Notes: a model not told the origin generated them from the sequence alone. 64,000 nucleotides of DNA from Verrucomicrobiota bacterium (GCA_016200005.1 JACQFP010000021.1:1-64000), one strand, 5' to 3'. Shown: positions 26,804 to 36,774, counted from the stretch's first letter. Program-made: numbers and translations.

Positions 26804-27793
26804 TCACTCCGTAATCTGATAAATGCGGGTTTCCGCCGATTGATTTCCTCGATGTGGAACGGCCAGATACAACAGGCTCAATTCAGGTGAGAAGAAGGAC
26901 GTGCGCGCACCGGCAGCCGTCGGAATTTTCTCCAACGATTTGTAGTTGTCAGCATCGCGCTGTTCGATGATATCGATAAAACCTTCGCCGCATGAAATGT
27001 AAAGCCGTTTGTGTTTCGCATCGTAGAATAAATCATCCGTGTCGCCGGAAATGGCAAGGTCGGCAACGGGTTTGCCGGAAGCCGTGTCGAAGACAACCAG
27101 TCGCGACGGCTGTCGGCAGCCGAGGAAGAGCCGGTGGTTTGCTTCCTCAAGCGCCATCGGGAAGTTGGCTTTGAACTGCTTCATCGGCCATGTCGCCATA
27201 ATGCTTTTCTTCTCGCGATCAATTACGACGACCTGTTGCGCATCGGGCACATTGACGAAAATGCGCGAGCCATCGGCTTCCAACTGGAATGATTCCGGGT
27301 GGGCGGGAAGTTTGACTTCGCCGAGTTTCGTCCGGCCCGCACTGTCGAGAATGGCGAGAGCGCCGTCGCCATAGCCGACGTAGATGAGTTTGGTTTTGGC
27401 GTCGCGGCGCACGTTGTCGGCGTCGTCTAGGCCCGGAAGGTTGTTAGCCAGTTGGTAGGAAACGCCGTCGAACAATTTGAACGAGCCGTCATCGCCGTTG
27501 GCGACGCCGATTTGATTCAACTCCGGCAGAAAAACCACGCCGGTCGGTTTGCGAAGGCCGGTGATGCTTTTGAGGCGCTTGCCCGCTGCCACGTCGAGCA
27601 CTTCGAGCGTGTTGTTGCCGAGCGCGGCGACGAACAGCCGCCCGCCTTTTGCGTCCACGGCGAAATGGTCGAACCGGCCTTTGACGCCCGGCAGCGGGAT
27701 TGTTTTGACGAGCTTGAGCGCGGCAGGCTCTTGCGCGAGCGCGCCCGACAATAAACCTGTCGCCAGAACCGCCATCGGAACGATGCGTTTCAT
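26804..27793 (-). CDS. Secreted YncE-like beta-propeller protein
   Basis: 329 residues with a signal peptide (MKRIVPMAVLATGLLSGALA). Repeated blades of the YVTN/NHL type follow: FDHFAVDAKGGRLFVAALG, NTLEVLDVAAGK, RRDAKTKLIYVGYG, YDAKHKRLYISCG. No catalytic residues stand out; the role is probably binding or scaffolding. Third gene of a minus-strand set with DUF1259 and LamG/DUF1080-like genes. It lies 84 bp upstream of the RND pump, so it could also be co-transcribed with the efflux genes. Confidence 0.8.
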   Translation of the reverse strand: MKRIVPMAVLATGLLSGALAQEPAALKLVKTIPLPGVKGRFDHFAVDAKGGRLFVAALGNNTLEVLDVAAGKRLKSITGLRKPTGVVFLPELNQIGVANGDDGSFKLFDGVSYQLANNLPGLDDADNVRRDAKTKLIYVGYGDGALAILDSAGRTKLGEVKLPAHPESFQLEADGSRIFVNVPDAQQVVVIDREKKSIMATWPMKQFKANFPMALEEANHRLFLGCRQPSRLVVFDTASGKPVADLAISGDTDDLFYDAKHKRLYISCGEGFIDIIEQRDADNYKSLEKIPTAAGARTSFFSPELSLLYLAVPHRGNQSAETRIYQITE

Positions 27794-27805
27794 GAACGTG
27801 AACCT

Positions 27806-28426
27806 TTACTTGCTCCCGAAAGTGAAATCGTCAAACAAGGTCACGCTGTCGGCCTTCGTCCACACGCCGACCATTCCAGCATCGGAGAAAGTCTTGTCGT
27901 CCCACTCGATGGCTTTCTTCCCGTCAAAGGTGACGGTGAAATGCTCGCCACTGAAGTCCACGCGCAAAGTGTGCCACGCGCCGGTTGCAACTTTCATTTG
28001 GGTGCGCTTCTTCTCGCTGCGTTTGCCCTTGATCGTGTGATAAATGCAGACGTTGTCTTCGAGCGCATTGGCGCGGGCGATGTAATAATTGTCCGAGTCC
28101 TTCGCCCGCCAGACCACGCCGCCGGCCTGATCTTCTTTGCCGGAGATCGGTTTGAACTTCACTTCGACAAAGCCGTCTTTCAGGCTGGTGTCGTTCTTGA
28201 GGCAGACCGGATAGGTGGCTACCCCGGATTGCTTGAGGACGTTCGGTTTGCTCGGCGCGCTGTCGTCCTTCTCGATTGTCCACTTCGCTTCGCCTTTACC
28301 GGTTTTCGTGGCGGTCCAGCCGGGCGGCGCTGCGCCCGGCGTGGCGTCGTCGAAGTTGATGGTTTCGGCCAGTGCGTTGCTACTTATCAGACTTGTCATA
28401 ACGAATACTAAGTTGAGTTTTTTCAT
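27806..28426 (-). CDS. Secreted LamG/DUF1080-like domain protein
   Basis: About 206 residues from ATG 28426, which gives a signal peptide ending SSNALA. The mature part is a concanavalin-like jelly roll resembling DUF1080 / GH16-like domains: DGFVEVKFKPISGKEDQAGG, RAKDSDNYYIARANALE, TGAWHTLRVDFSGEHFTV and GMVGVWTKADSVTLFDDF. DUF1080 members include 3-keto-glycoside hydrolases, but this short version may only bind sugar. It is flanked by a propeller (13 bp) and DUF1259 (22 bp) and is clearly co-transcribed with them. Confidence 0.75.
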   Translation of the reverse strand: MKKLNLVFVMTSLISSNALAETINFDDATPGAAPPGWTATKTGKGEAKWTIEKDDSAPSKPNVLKQSGVATYPVCLKNDTSLKDGFVEVKFKPISGKEDQAGGVVWRAKDSDNYYIARANALEDNVCIYHTIKGKRSEKKRTQMKVATGAWHTLRVDFSGEHFTVTFDGKKAIEWDDKTFSDAGMVGVWTKADSVTLFDDFTFGSK

Positions 28427-28448
28427 GGTCTTCTCCGGTTGGTTGGTT

Positions 28449-29378
28449 TCACTTCGCGGTCTTTTGCACATCGAGCGTCTGCTTGAGATTACGGGCCAGC
28501 GACTCAGCTTTTCCTTTGCCCCAGTAATGCAGAAAAATCATGCGGGGTTCTTCGTGCGTCATGTGGTGATGAATCGCGACGATGTTGATGCCGGCTTTGC
28601 GCAACGCTTTGAGCACACCTTGCAATTCGTTTTCATGCACCGCGAAGTCGCCGTCCACGACCGCATTTTCGTCCGTGCCGGCGAAGGCGGCCCACGTGTT
28701 CACGCCCATTTCTTTACCGACCTCACAGCCGCAGGGCATTTTTGTTTTACGGCCAATCACTACTTTGAACATGCCGTTGTTCGCCTGGCCTTTAATGCCG
28801 AGGAGGTCCTCGATGGCTTTACCCGTGATGGAGCTTTGCGCCGGCAAACGCGCGCCGTTAAAACTTTTCGCCGGTTGAGGGGTGGCTGCGCGAATTTCCT
28901 TCACCTTGTCGAGCGCTTTTCGGACGCCGGTCGCGACTCGTTCCACGCTGCCTTCGCCGCCGATGTGCATGAAAAAAACCTTCGGCTCGTCAAAGAAGAA
29001 GTGATTGTGCAACGCCGTTACGTTGAGGCCAGCGTCAAGCGCAGCGCTCATCACCGGGTTCACTTCGTCCTGGAAGAGAACCAGATCGCCCATCACCATC
29101 GCTTCGGCGGTTTTGCCGGGTGTGAACGCGGCCCACGAAGTGAGGCCCATGAACGGCGGCATCACCCATTCATCCACGGCGACTTTCACGTCGGTGCGGG
29201 GCGCGGAAACCTTAAACACATCTTCCTGTTCATTGAACGCGCCTTTCAATCCGGTGAGTCGTTCGATGGCGGCGGTGTCGATTTTCTCGACCGCACAGAA
29301 GGCGGAGATTTCGGCGCTGAGAAAAACTGCGATGGACGCGAGGATGATCTTCACATGTAAACGTTGTTCTATTTTCAT
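28449..29378 (-). CDS. DUF1259 (LppY/LpqO-like) secreted protein
   Basis: 309 residues from ATG 29378 (MKIEQRLHVKIILASIAVFL), a signal peptide; the longer in-frame start would overlap the ChrB promoter region. Two tandem DUF1259 units share the pattern MxxGDxVLxxxE...L...HNHxxxxEPxVxxxHxxG (ALHNHFFFDEPKVFFMHIGG; AIHHHMTHEEPRMIFLHYWG). The paired His/Glu suggest metal binding. Function unknown; known members are lipoproteins of Actinobacteria. Divergent from the chromate-resistance gene, an association that suggests a metal- or oxyanion-stress role. Confidence 0.85.
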   Translation of the reverse strand: MKIEQRLHVKIILASIAVFLSAEISAFCAVEKIDTAAIERLTGLKGAFNEQEDVFKVSAPRTDVKVAVDEWVMPPFMGLTSWAAFTPGKTAEAMVMGDLVLFQDEVNPVMSAALDAGLNVTALHNHFFFDEPKVFFMHIGGEGSVERVATGVRKALDKVKEIRAATPQPAKSFNGARLPAQSSITGKAIEDLLGIKGQANNGMFKVVIGRKTKMPCGCEVGKEMGVNTWAAFAGTDENAVVDGDFAVHENELQGVLKALRKAGINIVAIHHHMTHEEPRMIFLHYWGKGKAESLARNLKQTLDVQKTAK

Positions 29379-29440
29379 AGCAAGCTCTCCGGTTCGGAAT
29401 TCCATTGAAATACATCTTACATTCATGTATTCAAGTCAAC

Positions 29441-30367
29441 ATGATTTTTCCGAAGGCCTGGCTGCTTCTACTCTACGGGCTGCCTACCAAGCACAGTGCC
29501 GAGCGCGTCAGCTTATGGCGCAAGCTTCGGAAGTTCGGCGCGCTGCAACTCAAAACTTCTGCCTATGTGCTGCCGGACCAGCCGGTGCACTTCGAGCGAT
29601 TCCAGTGGCTCGCCAAACAAGTGCGCGATGACGGCGGCGACGCCACACTGATTCGCGTGACCGAAATCGAAGGGCTGTCCAATCAACAAATCGCCCAGAA
29701 GTTTAACGACGCGCGTGCGAAGGACTACGCGGATTTGAGCCGGGTTGCGACGGCCTTCATCAAAAAGAAAAGAGGAAAAAGACAGGGTTCATCCAACGAC
29801 GAACTCGAAAAGTTCCAGCAGCGGTACAACGAAATCCGGGAGATTGATTACTTCGACTGCCCCGCCGCGCACGACGCGCAGATTCTGTTGAAACGCGCGG
29901 CGGGGTTGTTGCCCTCAGTTTTCAAGGTAGGCCGGAAACTCGACGCCAAAACATTCTCGGGCAAAACCTGGCTCACCCGTCCACGACCCGAAATTGACCG
30001 CGTCGGCTCGGCCTGGTTGATTCGCAAATTCATTGAACCGACGGCGCGTTTTGTATTCGCCACAAACCCGGCGACTCATCCCGAAGCGATTCCATACGAC
30101 ATGCTTGACGTTGAGTTCACGCACCAGGGCGAAGATTGCACTTATGAAACCCTGCTGAGGCGCTTCGGCATCCGCGACCGCGCGGCCCAGCAGATCGGTG
30201 AGATGATTCACGACGCCGATCTCGAGGACGGCAAGTTTCAACGCGTCGAAGGTTTTGGTCTCGACCGCGTGTTCAAGGGCTGGGCCAAGCTCGGTCTCAG
30301 TGATACGGAGATTCTCGCCAAAGGCTTTGATTGCTTCGAGGCGCTTTACAACTGGCTGAAAAAATGA
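29441..30367 (+). CDS. chrB: Chromate resistance protein ChrB family
   Basis: About 308 residues from ATG 29441 (MIFPKAWLLLLYGLP). The N-terminal winged-helix-like ChrB domain (LWRKLRKFGALQLKTSAYVLP, RVTEIEGL) is followed by the C-terminal domain (WLTRPRPEIDRVGSAWLIRK, FTHQGEDCTYETLLRRFG, IHDADLEDGKF). ChrB-type proteins act as chromate-responsive regulators or in chromate reduction. No chrA transporter is visible nearby. It shares a 62-bp intergenic region with the divergent DUF1259 gene, so that region must hold both promoters. Confidence 0.88.
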   Translation: MIFPKAWLLLLYGLPTKHSAERVSLWRKLRKFGALQLKTSAYVLPDQPVHFERFQWLAKQVRDDGGDATLIRVTEIEGLSNQQIAQKFNDARAKDYADLSRVATAFIKKKRGKRQGSSNDELEKFQQRYNEIREIDYFDCPAAHDAQILLKRAAGLLPSVFKVGRKLDAKTFSGKTWLTRPRPEIDRVGSAWLIRKFIEPTARFVFATNPATHPEAIPYDMLDVEFTHQGEDCTYETLLRRFGIRDRAAQQIGEMIHDADLEDGKFQRVEGFGLDRVFKGWAKLGLSDTEILAKGFDCFEALYNWLKK

Positions 30368-30400
30368 AACGTGATCAATCTGTGGCTGTCCGCCAAATCG

Positions 30401-30428
30401 TTGACACGGGTAGGCTTTCCCGTATAAA
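30401..30428 (+). promoter_or_regulatory. Near-consensus sigma-70 promoter with a palindrome in the spacer
   Basis: TTGACA (30401-30406), 16 bp, TATAAA (30423-30428). The spacer and edges contain ACGGG...CCCGT, a likely operator for a regulator acting between -35 and -10. It precedes a small exported protein and the metal efflux genes. Confidence 0.65.
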
Positions 30429-30438
30429 AGTCTCACCC

Positions 30439-30804
30439 GTGATCCGCATTCACAGAATCATTGCGCTGCTAATGTTGCTGCTTTGGTGGCCAACGACCTC
30501 GCACGCCCTTCTTGAGGAAGTGGGTTGCATTCACCAAGACCCAACCGATGCTGACTCGGATCAACACGATGCGGCAGATGGCATTTCGTTGGCGACCTCC
30601 CTCAGCGACCAAGTCCAGCCGGAATGGGTTGTCTGCCCGTCGTCGCTACTTCCCGTTTTATTCAGCGGTTCCTCACTGGCTGAATCGCTTTCTGGCTTCG
30701 TTCCGCTTCCCATCATCAATCCGTCTCCGCCTGAACTACAGGTGGCCTGGCAATTCCATTGGCGCGCGGCGCTTCCTGCCCGCGCTCCTTCCTTCGCTTC
30801 CTGA
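30439..30804 (+). CDS. Small exported protein heading the metal efflux operon
   Basis: About 121 residues from GTG 30439, 10 bases after the -10 box (longer in-frame starts lie upstream of the promoter). A signal peptide (IIALLMLLLWWPTTSHALL) is followed by an acidic, His-containing stretch (GCIHQDPTDADSDQHDAADG). There is no family match that I recognise. The position before tolC and the CusA-type pump suggests an accessory or metal-sensing/binding role, which is inference. Confidence 0.5.
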   Translation: MIRIHRIIALLMLLLWWPTTSHALLEEVGCIHQDPTDADSDQHDAADGISLATSLSDQVQPEWVVCPSSLLPVLFSGSSLAESLSGFVPLPIINPSPPELQVAWQFHWRAALPARAPSFAS

Positions 30805-30897
30805 GAAGTTCTCCGGCTGAGAACTTCTTTTCCTGGCGTTGGCGTGCTTGCGCGCCTTTCGTCCGTCAAGTCGTCGTGTTTCTAAAACCTCTGCATT

Positions 30898-32241
30898 ATG
30901 AAGCAAAAAGAAATTTTGAAATTGTGTGGCCTTGCCATGGTGTTGGCCGTAGTAATTTATTTTGCGAGCGAGCCAATATCAGCGCAAGAAACACCGAAAG
31001 AAACCGCTGCCGGGTTGCCTACTGCTACGAATCAAGTGACTCTCGCCGCGCTCGTGGCCGAAGTGCTGGAGAAAAATCCTGAGCTGAATTTCTACCAAGC
31101 CGAAATCGCCGCAACAAAAGGCGAGCGTCGCACCGCTGCGGCGTGGGCCAATCCTGAAGTGTCTTCGACCGTCGGGCAAAAACTCGTGCGAAGCGGCGGA
31201 CTTTCAGATGAGGGTGTCGCGTGGTCGGTGGGTGTGCAGCAGACGTTTGATTGGCCGGGCCGCATTCCGCTGCGAAAGGCGATTGCCAACCGCCAGATGC
31301 AACTGGCCGAACTCGGCTTCGCGCAATTCAAGGCGTCGCTGGCGGCGCGGACACGCACGCTCGCTTACGGTGTGTTTGCGGCGCAGGAAAAAGCGGCGGC
31401 GGCGAAAGAAGTCGCCGACCGATTCCAGCAATTGCGCGAGGTCCTGGTCCAACGCGACCCGGCCGGACTCACGCCGCAGTTGGAGACGCGCATCATCGAA
31501 GCGACGGAGTTGACGCTTCAGCGGAAAGCGACGGAAGCCGCCTTGGAATCACAGGGGGCATTGCTTGAACTGAATCAACTGCGCGGACAGCCGTGGACGA
31601 ACGCGACAAAAGTCGAGCCGGTCAAACTGACGTTTGGCAAAGCGCCGGGACCGGATGATTTGCTCGTCGCAGCGCAAACAAACAACTTCGAGTTGCAAAT
31701 GCGGCGTGTGGAATTGGAGCAACAAGGCTTCAAGGTTTCGCTCGCACGAAAGGACGGTTATCCGTCGCTCACAGCCGGGCCGTATTACTCGCAAGAGCGG
31801 GCCGGCGACCGCGAACAACAAGTCGGCATTGGCGTTTCACTGCCGCTGCCTTTGTGGAATCGGAACAAAGGCAGCGTCGAAACAGCGGAAGCGCGGCGAA
31901 AGCAAGCGGAGACTTCACTTTTCATCACGCAACGCGATCTTGACCGGCGCATACTTGAAAGACTTTTGGCGTATCAAACGAAGCTCGCAGAAATCAGCAA
32001 GTGGCGGCCCGAATCAGTGGACGAATTTCGCCAAGCAGCGGAACTGGCTGACCGGCATTACCGTCTTGGCGCAGTGCCGATTGCCACTTACGTCGAGTTG
32101 CAGAAGCAATACCTTGAAGCAGTCGAGGCGTTGCTCGACACGCGGCGTGAGGCTTTGGATGCCGGTCAGGAATTACAGCGGCTCACGGGACTGAACTTCA
32201 ACGCGGGGCGGGTCGCCACACCAACGGAGGGGAAGCAATGA
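30898..32241 (+). CDS. CusC/CzcC-type TolC-family outer-membrane protein
   Basis: 447 residues with a signal-like N-terminus (GLAMVLAVVIYFASEPISA). TolC repeats: LAALVAEVLEKNPELNFYQA, EVSSTVGQKL, YFSQ-like SLTAGPYYSQERAG, then GVSLPLPLWNRNKGSVETA, a signature of heavy-metal (CzcC/CusC) duct proteins, and the second coiled coil (FRQAAELADRHYRLGAVPIA, YVELQKQYLEAVEALLDTR). It exports metal ions together with the HME pump encoded downstream. Confidence 0.9.
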   Translation: MKQKEILKLCGLAMVLAVVIYFASEPISAQETPKETAAGLPTATNQVTLAALVAEVLEKNPELNFYQAEIAATKGERRTAAAWANPEVSSTVGQKLVRSGGLSDEGVAWSVGVQQTFDWPGRIPLRKAIANRQMQLAELGFAQFKASLAARTRTLAYGVFAAQEKAAAAKEVADRFQQLREVLVQRDPAGLTPQLETRIIEATELTLQRKATEAALESQGALLELNQLRGQPWTNATKVEPVKLTFGKAPGPDDLLVAAQTNNFELQMRRVELEQQGFKVSLARKDGYPSLTAGPYYSQERAGDREQQVGIGVSLPLPLWNRNKGSVETAEARRKQAETSLFITQRDLDRRILERLLAYQTKLAEISKWRPESVDEFRQAAELADRHYRLGAVPIATYVELQKQYLEAVEALLDTRREALDAGQELQRLTGLNFNAGRVATPTEGKQ

Positions 32242-32255
32242 GCGTGAGCAACGTC

Positions 32256-32450
32256 CGCCCTCACCCCGGCCCTCTCCCCAAGGAGAGGGAGAACGGTTCG
32301 CCGCCCTCGAGGGATGTGAACGCGTCGGTTTACCGCGCGCGCTCAGAAACGCATGTCAGAAAAGCGGCGACTGCAACCGTGACTTCCGAGCCGTCGAATG
32401 ATGCTGCTTCGCCCTCCTTCTCCTCGGGGGAGAGGGCCGGGGTGAGGGCG
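32256..32450. repeat. Inverted pair of GC-rich hairpin repeats between tolC and cusA
   Basis: A sequence related to CGCCCTCACCCCGGCCCTC occurs at 32256-32295 and inverted at 32410-32450. The 115 bp between them hold no credible gene. The 85-residue frame over this region (ATG 32238) is mostly translated repeat. This is where the periplasmic adaptor gene of a CusBA-type system would be expected. Confidence 0.7.
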
Positions 32451-32491
32451 AGCGTTCTTCAAATCAATTCAGCGTGTTCGCACATCTGCTT

Positions 32492-35400
32492 ATGATTGAC
32501 CGCATTCTTGAATTCTCTCTCCGACAGCGCGCCATAGTTTTATTTGCCGCCGTCGCGCTGTTCGCGGGCGGTCTGTGGTCGGCGCTGAATTTGCCGATTG
32601 ACGCCGTGCCGGACATCACCGGCGTGCAGGTGCAAATTAACACCGAAGTGTCGGCCCTCGCGGCTGAGGAATCGGAAAAGCTCGTCACGCGACCCATTGA
32701 AATCGAAATGGCCGGCCTGCCCGGAATGGAGGAGATGCGTTCGCTGACGAAGTTCGGGCTGTCGCAGGTGACGCTGCAATTTCGGGACGGCACGGATATT
32801 TTCCGCGCCCGTCAACTCGTCACGGAGCGTTTGCAAGGTGTGCTGGACAGCTTGCCGCCCGGCGCGTCGCCGAAGCTCGCTCCAATCAGCACCGGACTGG
32901 GCGAGATTTTTTATTACAACGTCCAGTATCGCGCGGACGCGACGAACAAACCGGCGACCGAACTGGAGCAACTCATCGAGTTGAGTGAAATCCAGGAATA
33001 CATCATCAAACCGCTTTTGCGCACCGTGCCGGGCATCGCGGAAATCAACGGCAGCGGCGGTTACGAAAAACAATTCGTCATTCAGCCGAAACCCGACGCG
33101 CTGGCCGACGTGAACATGACGTTCAGTGAACTGGCTGAGCTCGTTGCGCAAAACGTCGAGAACGCGGGCGGCGGCATCGTCAGTCGTGGCACGGAGCAAC
33201 TCACGATTCGCGCCGTCAGCCGGGTCAGCAACACGGAGGAAATTGAAAACCTGCCGCTGAAATTTGGCGCGGCCGTCAAACCGCTGCTCGTCAAGGACGT
33301 CGCCGAAGTGAAGCTCGGCACAAAGTTTCGCACCGGCGCGGCGACGCTCAATGGACATGAAACTGTCATCGGCACGACGATGATGCTGGCGGGCGAGAAC
33401 AGCCGTACCGTGGCCGAGCGCGTGAAAGCGCGCTTCAAAGAAATTCAAAGCAAGTTGCCGGACGGCGTGGAATTGCAGGTCCAGTATGACCGCTCCGAAC
33501 TGATTGACCGAACGATTCGCACGGTCAGAAACAATTTGTTCGAGGGCGCGATTCTGGTGGTCATCGTCCTTCTGGTTTTGCTGGGCAACTGGCGCGCGGC
33601 GCTCATCGTGGCCACGGCCATCCCGCTTTCATTCTTGTTCGCTCTCACGGGCATGGAGCGCTTCGGCATCTCCGGCAACTTGATGAGCCTCGGCGCGATT
33701 GATTTCGGGCTTATCATTGATGGCGCGGTCGTCATCGTGGAAAACATCGTCCGCCAAATGGGCCAGCGTCAGCATCACCTTGGCCGCGCGCTTACGACCG
33801 AGGAACGCGCGCACGTTGTGCTGGCGGCGAGCAAACAGGTCGGTTCGCCGATGTTCTTTGGCGTGGTCATCATCACGGCGGTCTATATTCCGATTCTCGC
33901 GCTCACTGGGATTGAAGGAAAAATGTTTCATCCCATGGCGCTCACCGTGATGCTCGCACTGACCGGCGCGTTGCTGCTCACGTTGACGCTCATGCCGGTG
34001 CTCTGCTCATTCCTGCTGCGCGGCAAAGTTCACGAGGGTGACAACGAAATCATTCATTTCATCAAGAAACTATACACGCCCTCGCTGGACATCGCGCTGC
34101 GGCATCGCTGGCTTGTGACCGGCTGCGCGGTCGTGCTGTTCGCCGTTTCCATCTGGCTGTTCACGCGGCTCGGCGCGGAGTTTGTGCCCAAGCTCGACGA
34201 AGGCTCAATCACTTCGATGCTCTACAAGCCCGTCGGCATGAGCATGGAGGAATCGTTGCGAACGGACATCGAAGTTGAAAAAACCTTGCTGAAAGAGTTT
34301 CCCGAAGTCACGCGCGTCTTTACCCGCATTGGCACGAGCGACATCGCCACCGACCCGATGCCGCCGAACGAAAGCGATGTTTATATTTTTTACAAGCCGA
34401 TCAAGGAATGGCCCAAGACGCCGGGCCGTCCGCGCACCAAGGCGGAATTGAACGAGCAAATCGGAGTGATGCTCAAGAGGTTGAATCCCGACTACGACAT
34501 CCTTTCCGCGCAGCCGATTGAAATGCGTTTCAACGAAATGCTGGAAGGCACGAAGGCCGAGCTTGCGGTGAAGATTTTCGGCAACGATTACGACGTGCTG
34601 GAAAAACTCGCCGAACAAATCAAAGGCATCCTGGAAAAAATGCCCGGCACGGCGCAGGTCGAACATGAAACTGAAGGTCGCACGCCGCAGTTGGAGATGA
34701 ACGTCAAGCGCGACGTGCTGCAACGCCATGGCTTGCAGGCGGGCGAAGTGAACAAGGCCGTCAACGCCGCGCTCGCCGGACAGAAAGCCGGACAGATTAT
34801 CGAGGGCAACAAGCGATACGACATCGTGGTGCGGATGCCCGAACAACTCCGCGCCGACGACGAGCAAATGAAAAAACTTCCCCTGCGCGTCGGCGAGCAC
34901 GGGCTGTTGCCACTCGGCAAAGCTGTGGCGTTTGCGACCGTGAAAACCGTCGAACCAATTCTGCGCGACTAGGGCCAGCGCCGCGCCGCGTTGATGGTGA
35001 ACCTCAAGACGCGCAACATCGAAGGCTTTGTGCGCGACGCCGAGCGAAGAATCAAAGAGCAAGTGAAGCTGCCGGAGAATTATCTCGTCGAGTTCGGCGG
35101 ACAGTTCGAGAACTTGCAGAAGGCGCGCACGCGGCTCATGGTCGTCGTGCCCGCGACGCTGGCGCTGATTTTCATGCTCGTGTTCATGTCTTTCAGCAGC
35201 GTGCGGCAGACCTTGATTATTTATACCGGCGTTCCGCTGGCCGCGACGGGCGGGGTGCTCGCGCTGTGGATTTGCGGAATGCCGTTCAGCATTTCGGCGG
35301 CAGTGGGTTTCATCGCGCTGAGCGGCGTGGCTGTGCTCGACGGTCTGGTGATGCTGACCTACTTCAACCAACTGCGCGAAGGAGGCAAGAGTGTGCGCGA

Positions 35401-35638
35401 CGCGGTCGTGGAGGGTTCGCTCACGCGCTTGCGTCCGATTCTGATGACCGCGCTCGTCGCGAGTTTCGGTTTCGTCCCGATGGCCGTTGCGACCGGCGCG
35501 GGCGCGGAAGTGCAACGTCCGCTGGCCATCGTCGTCATCGGCGGTCTGCTCAGCTCAACCTTCCTCAAACTCGTGTTGCTGCCGGTGCTTTATGAGTGGG
35601 CTGAAAGCAAAGTCCGCAAACCAGTCGAAGCCCCATGA
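32492..35638 (+). pseudogene. CusA/CzcA-type heavy-metal RND pump, interrupted by one in-frame TAG
   Basis: From ATG 32492 (MIDRILEFSLRQRAIVLFAA; GTG 32474 is the alternative) the frame encodes an HME-type RND pump, including the diagnostic TM4 segment GAIDFGLIIDGAVVIVEN. After VEPILRD it meets TAG at 34970-34972. It continues in the same frame with GQRRAALMVNLKTRN through the C-terminal TM bundle (FGFVPMAVATGAGAEVQRPL) to 35638. Related pumps have an acidic or Ala codon here, so one base change (for example GAG to TAG) explains it. It would export Co/Zn/Cd/Ni or Cu/Ag across the envelope. No adaptor gene is present. The stop overlaps the NicO-like start (ATGA). Confidence 0.88.
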
Positions 35639-36774
35639 ACTCTTTTTCCGATTATCTCGCGCACGGCAACGCCTGGCTCTACATCCCGGCGGCGATTCTT
35701 CTCGGCGCGTTGCATGGGTTAGAGCCGGGTCACAGCAAAACGATGATGGCGGCGTTCATCGTCGCCATCCGCGGGACGGTTGGTCAGGCAGTCTTGCTCG
35801 GCATCTCGGCAACGGTTTCACATACGGCATTGATCTGGATTCTCGCATTTGTTGGACTCCATTATTCCGGCAAGTTCGCCGCCGAAGATGTCGAGCCGTA
35901 TCTGCAAGTCGCCACCGGCGTCATCGTCATCGCCCTGGCGGCATGGATGGTCTGGCGCATTCGGCGGATGCAAAAGCCAACGACGCACGGGCCACACGGT
36001 GGGCCGGTGCTCAAGACCGAAGACGGTTTGGTGGAAGTGAGCGTGTTCGAAACCGATGTGCCGCCGCGATTCCGTCTTTATTTTTTTGACGAGGCGCGGC
36101 TGGCCATCGCGCCGCCGGCGGACTTGGAAGCGACGTGCGTGACTATCCGTCCCGAAGAAGTCGGAAAAGGCGCGGGGCAGATTTTCCAATTCAAAACGCA
36201 CGGCGCGTATCTCGAAGCAACGGCTGAATTGCCCGAGCCGCACGAATTCGAGTTGAAACTGACACTGCATCGCGCCGGAGTTGCGAAGACACTTGCGACA
36301 ACTTTCATCGAGGAGCACGACCATCATCACGATCACGAACATCCTCACGACCACAGCCACGCCCATGAACATGCGCAAAGTCACGACTTGCAAGACCAGG
36401 ACGCGCACGAACGGGCGCACGCTCGCGATTGGCAGCAACGCTTTGCCAATCGGGACGTGACGACTGGACAACTTCTCCTTTTCGGCCTGACGGGCGGATT
36501 GATACCGTGTCCATCAGCATTTGCAGTGCTGCTGGTCTGCCTGCAACTGAAACAATTCGCGCTCGGTTTCGCGCTGGTGCTGGCGTTCAGCGTCGGCCTT
36601 GCGCTCACGCTGGTCACGGTCGGTTCACTGGCCGCGCTCTCGGTGAAACACGCGACGAAACGTTTCGCGGGTTTGCACAAGCTGGCGGCGAAAATGCCTT
36701 ACGCGAGCGCCGCGTTGATGACGCTCATTGGTTTGTTCATTTGCATTCAGGGCGCAAGGCACCTGTTGCATTGA
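35635..36774 (+). CDS. NicO/RcnA-type nickel-cobalt exporter
   Basis: 379 residues. TM region 1 carries the family motif HGLEPGHSKTMMAA. About 170 soluble residues follow (VSVFETDVPPRFRLYFFDEA...). A His-rich loop (EEHDHHHDHEHPHDHSHAHE) precedes the second membrane part (GLTGGLIPCPSAFAVLLVC). RcnA-like proteins export Ni2+ and Co2+; the His loop binds metal. The start overlaps the stop of the CusA-type gene by 4 bp. This pairing points to Ni/Co as the substrates of the whole operon. Confidence 0.9.
   Translation: MNSFSDYLAHGNAWLYIPAAILLGALHGLEPGHSKTMMAAFIVAIRGTVGQAVLLGISATVSHTALIWILAFVGLHYSGKFAAEDVEPYLQVATGVIVIALAAWMVWRIRRMQKPTTHGPHGGPVLKTEDGLVEVSVFETDVPPRFRLYFFDEARLAIAPPADLEATCVTIRPEEVGKGAGQIFQFKTHGAYLEATAELPEPHEFELKLTLHRAGVAKTLATTFIEEHDHHHDHEHPHDHSHAHEHAQSHDLQDQDAHERAHARDWQQRFANRDVTTGQLLLFGLTGGLIPCPSAFAVLLVCLQLKQFALGFALVLAFSVGLALTLVTVGSLAALSVKHATKRFAGLHKLAAKMPYASAALMTLIGLFICIQGARHLLH

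Noticed and set aside
32238-32495. 85-residue frame between tolC and cusA
   Set aside because: Almost all of it is translated inverted repeat; it has no domain and ends inside the cusA start.
34970-34972. Recoding (stop read-through) as a programmed event in cusA
   Set aside because: No recoding structure or special-amino-acid context is visible, and other genes in the window use TAG as a normal stop; a point mutation or error is simpler.
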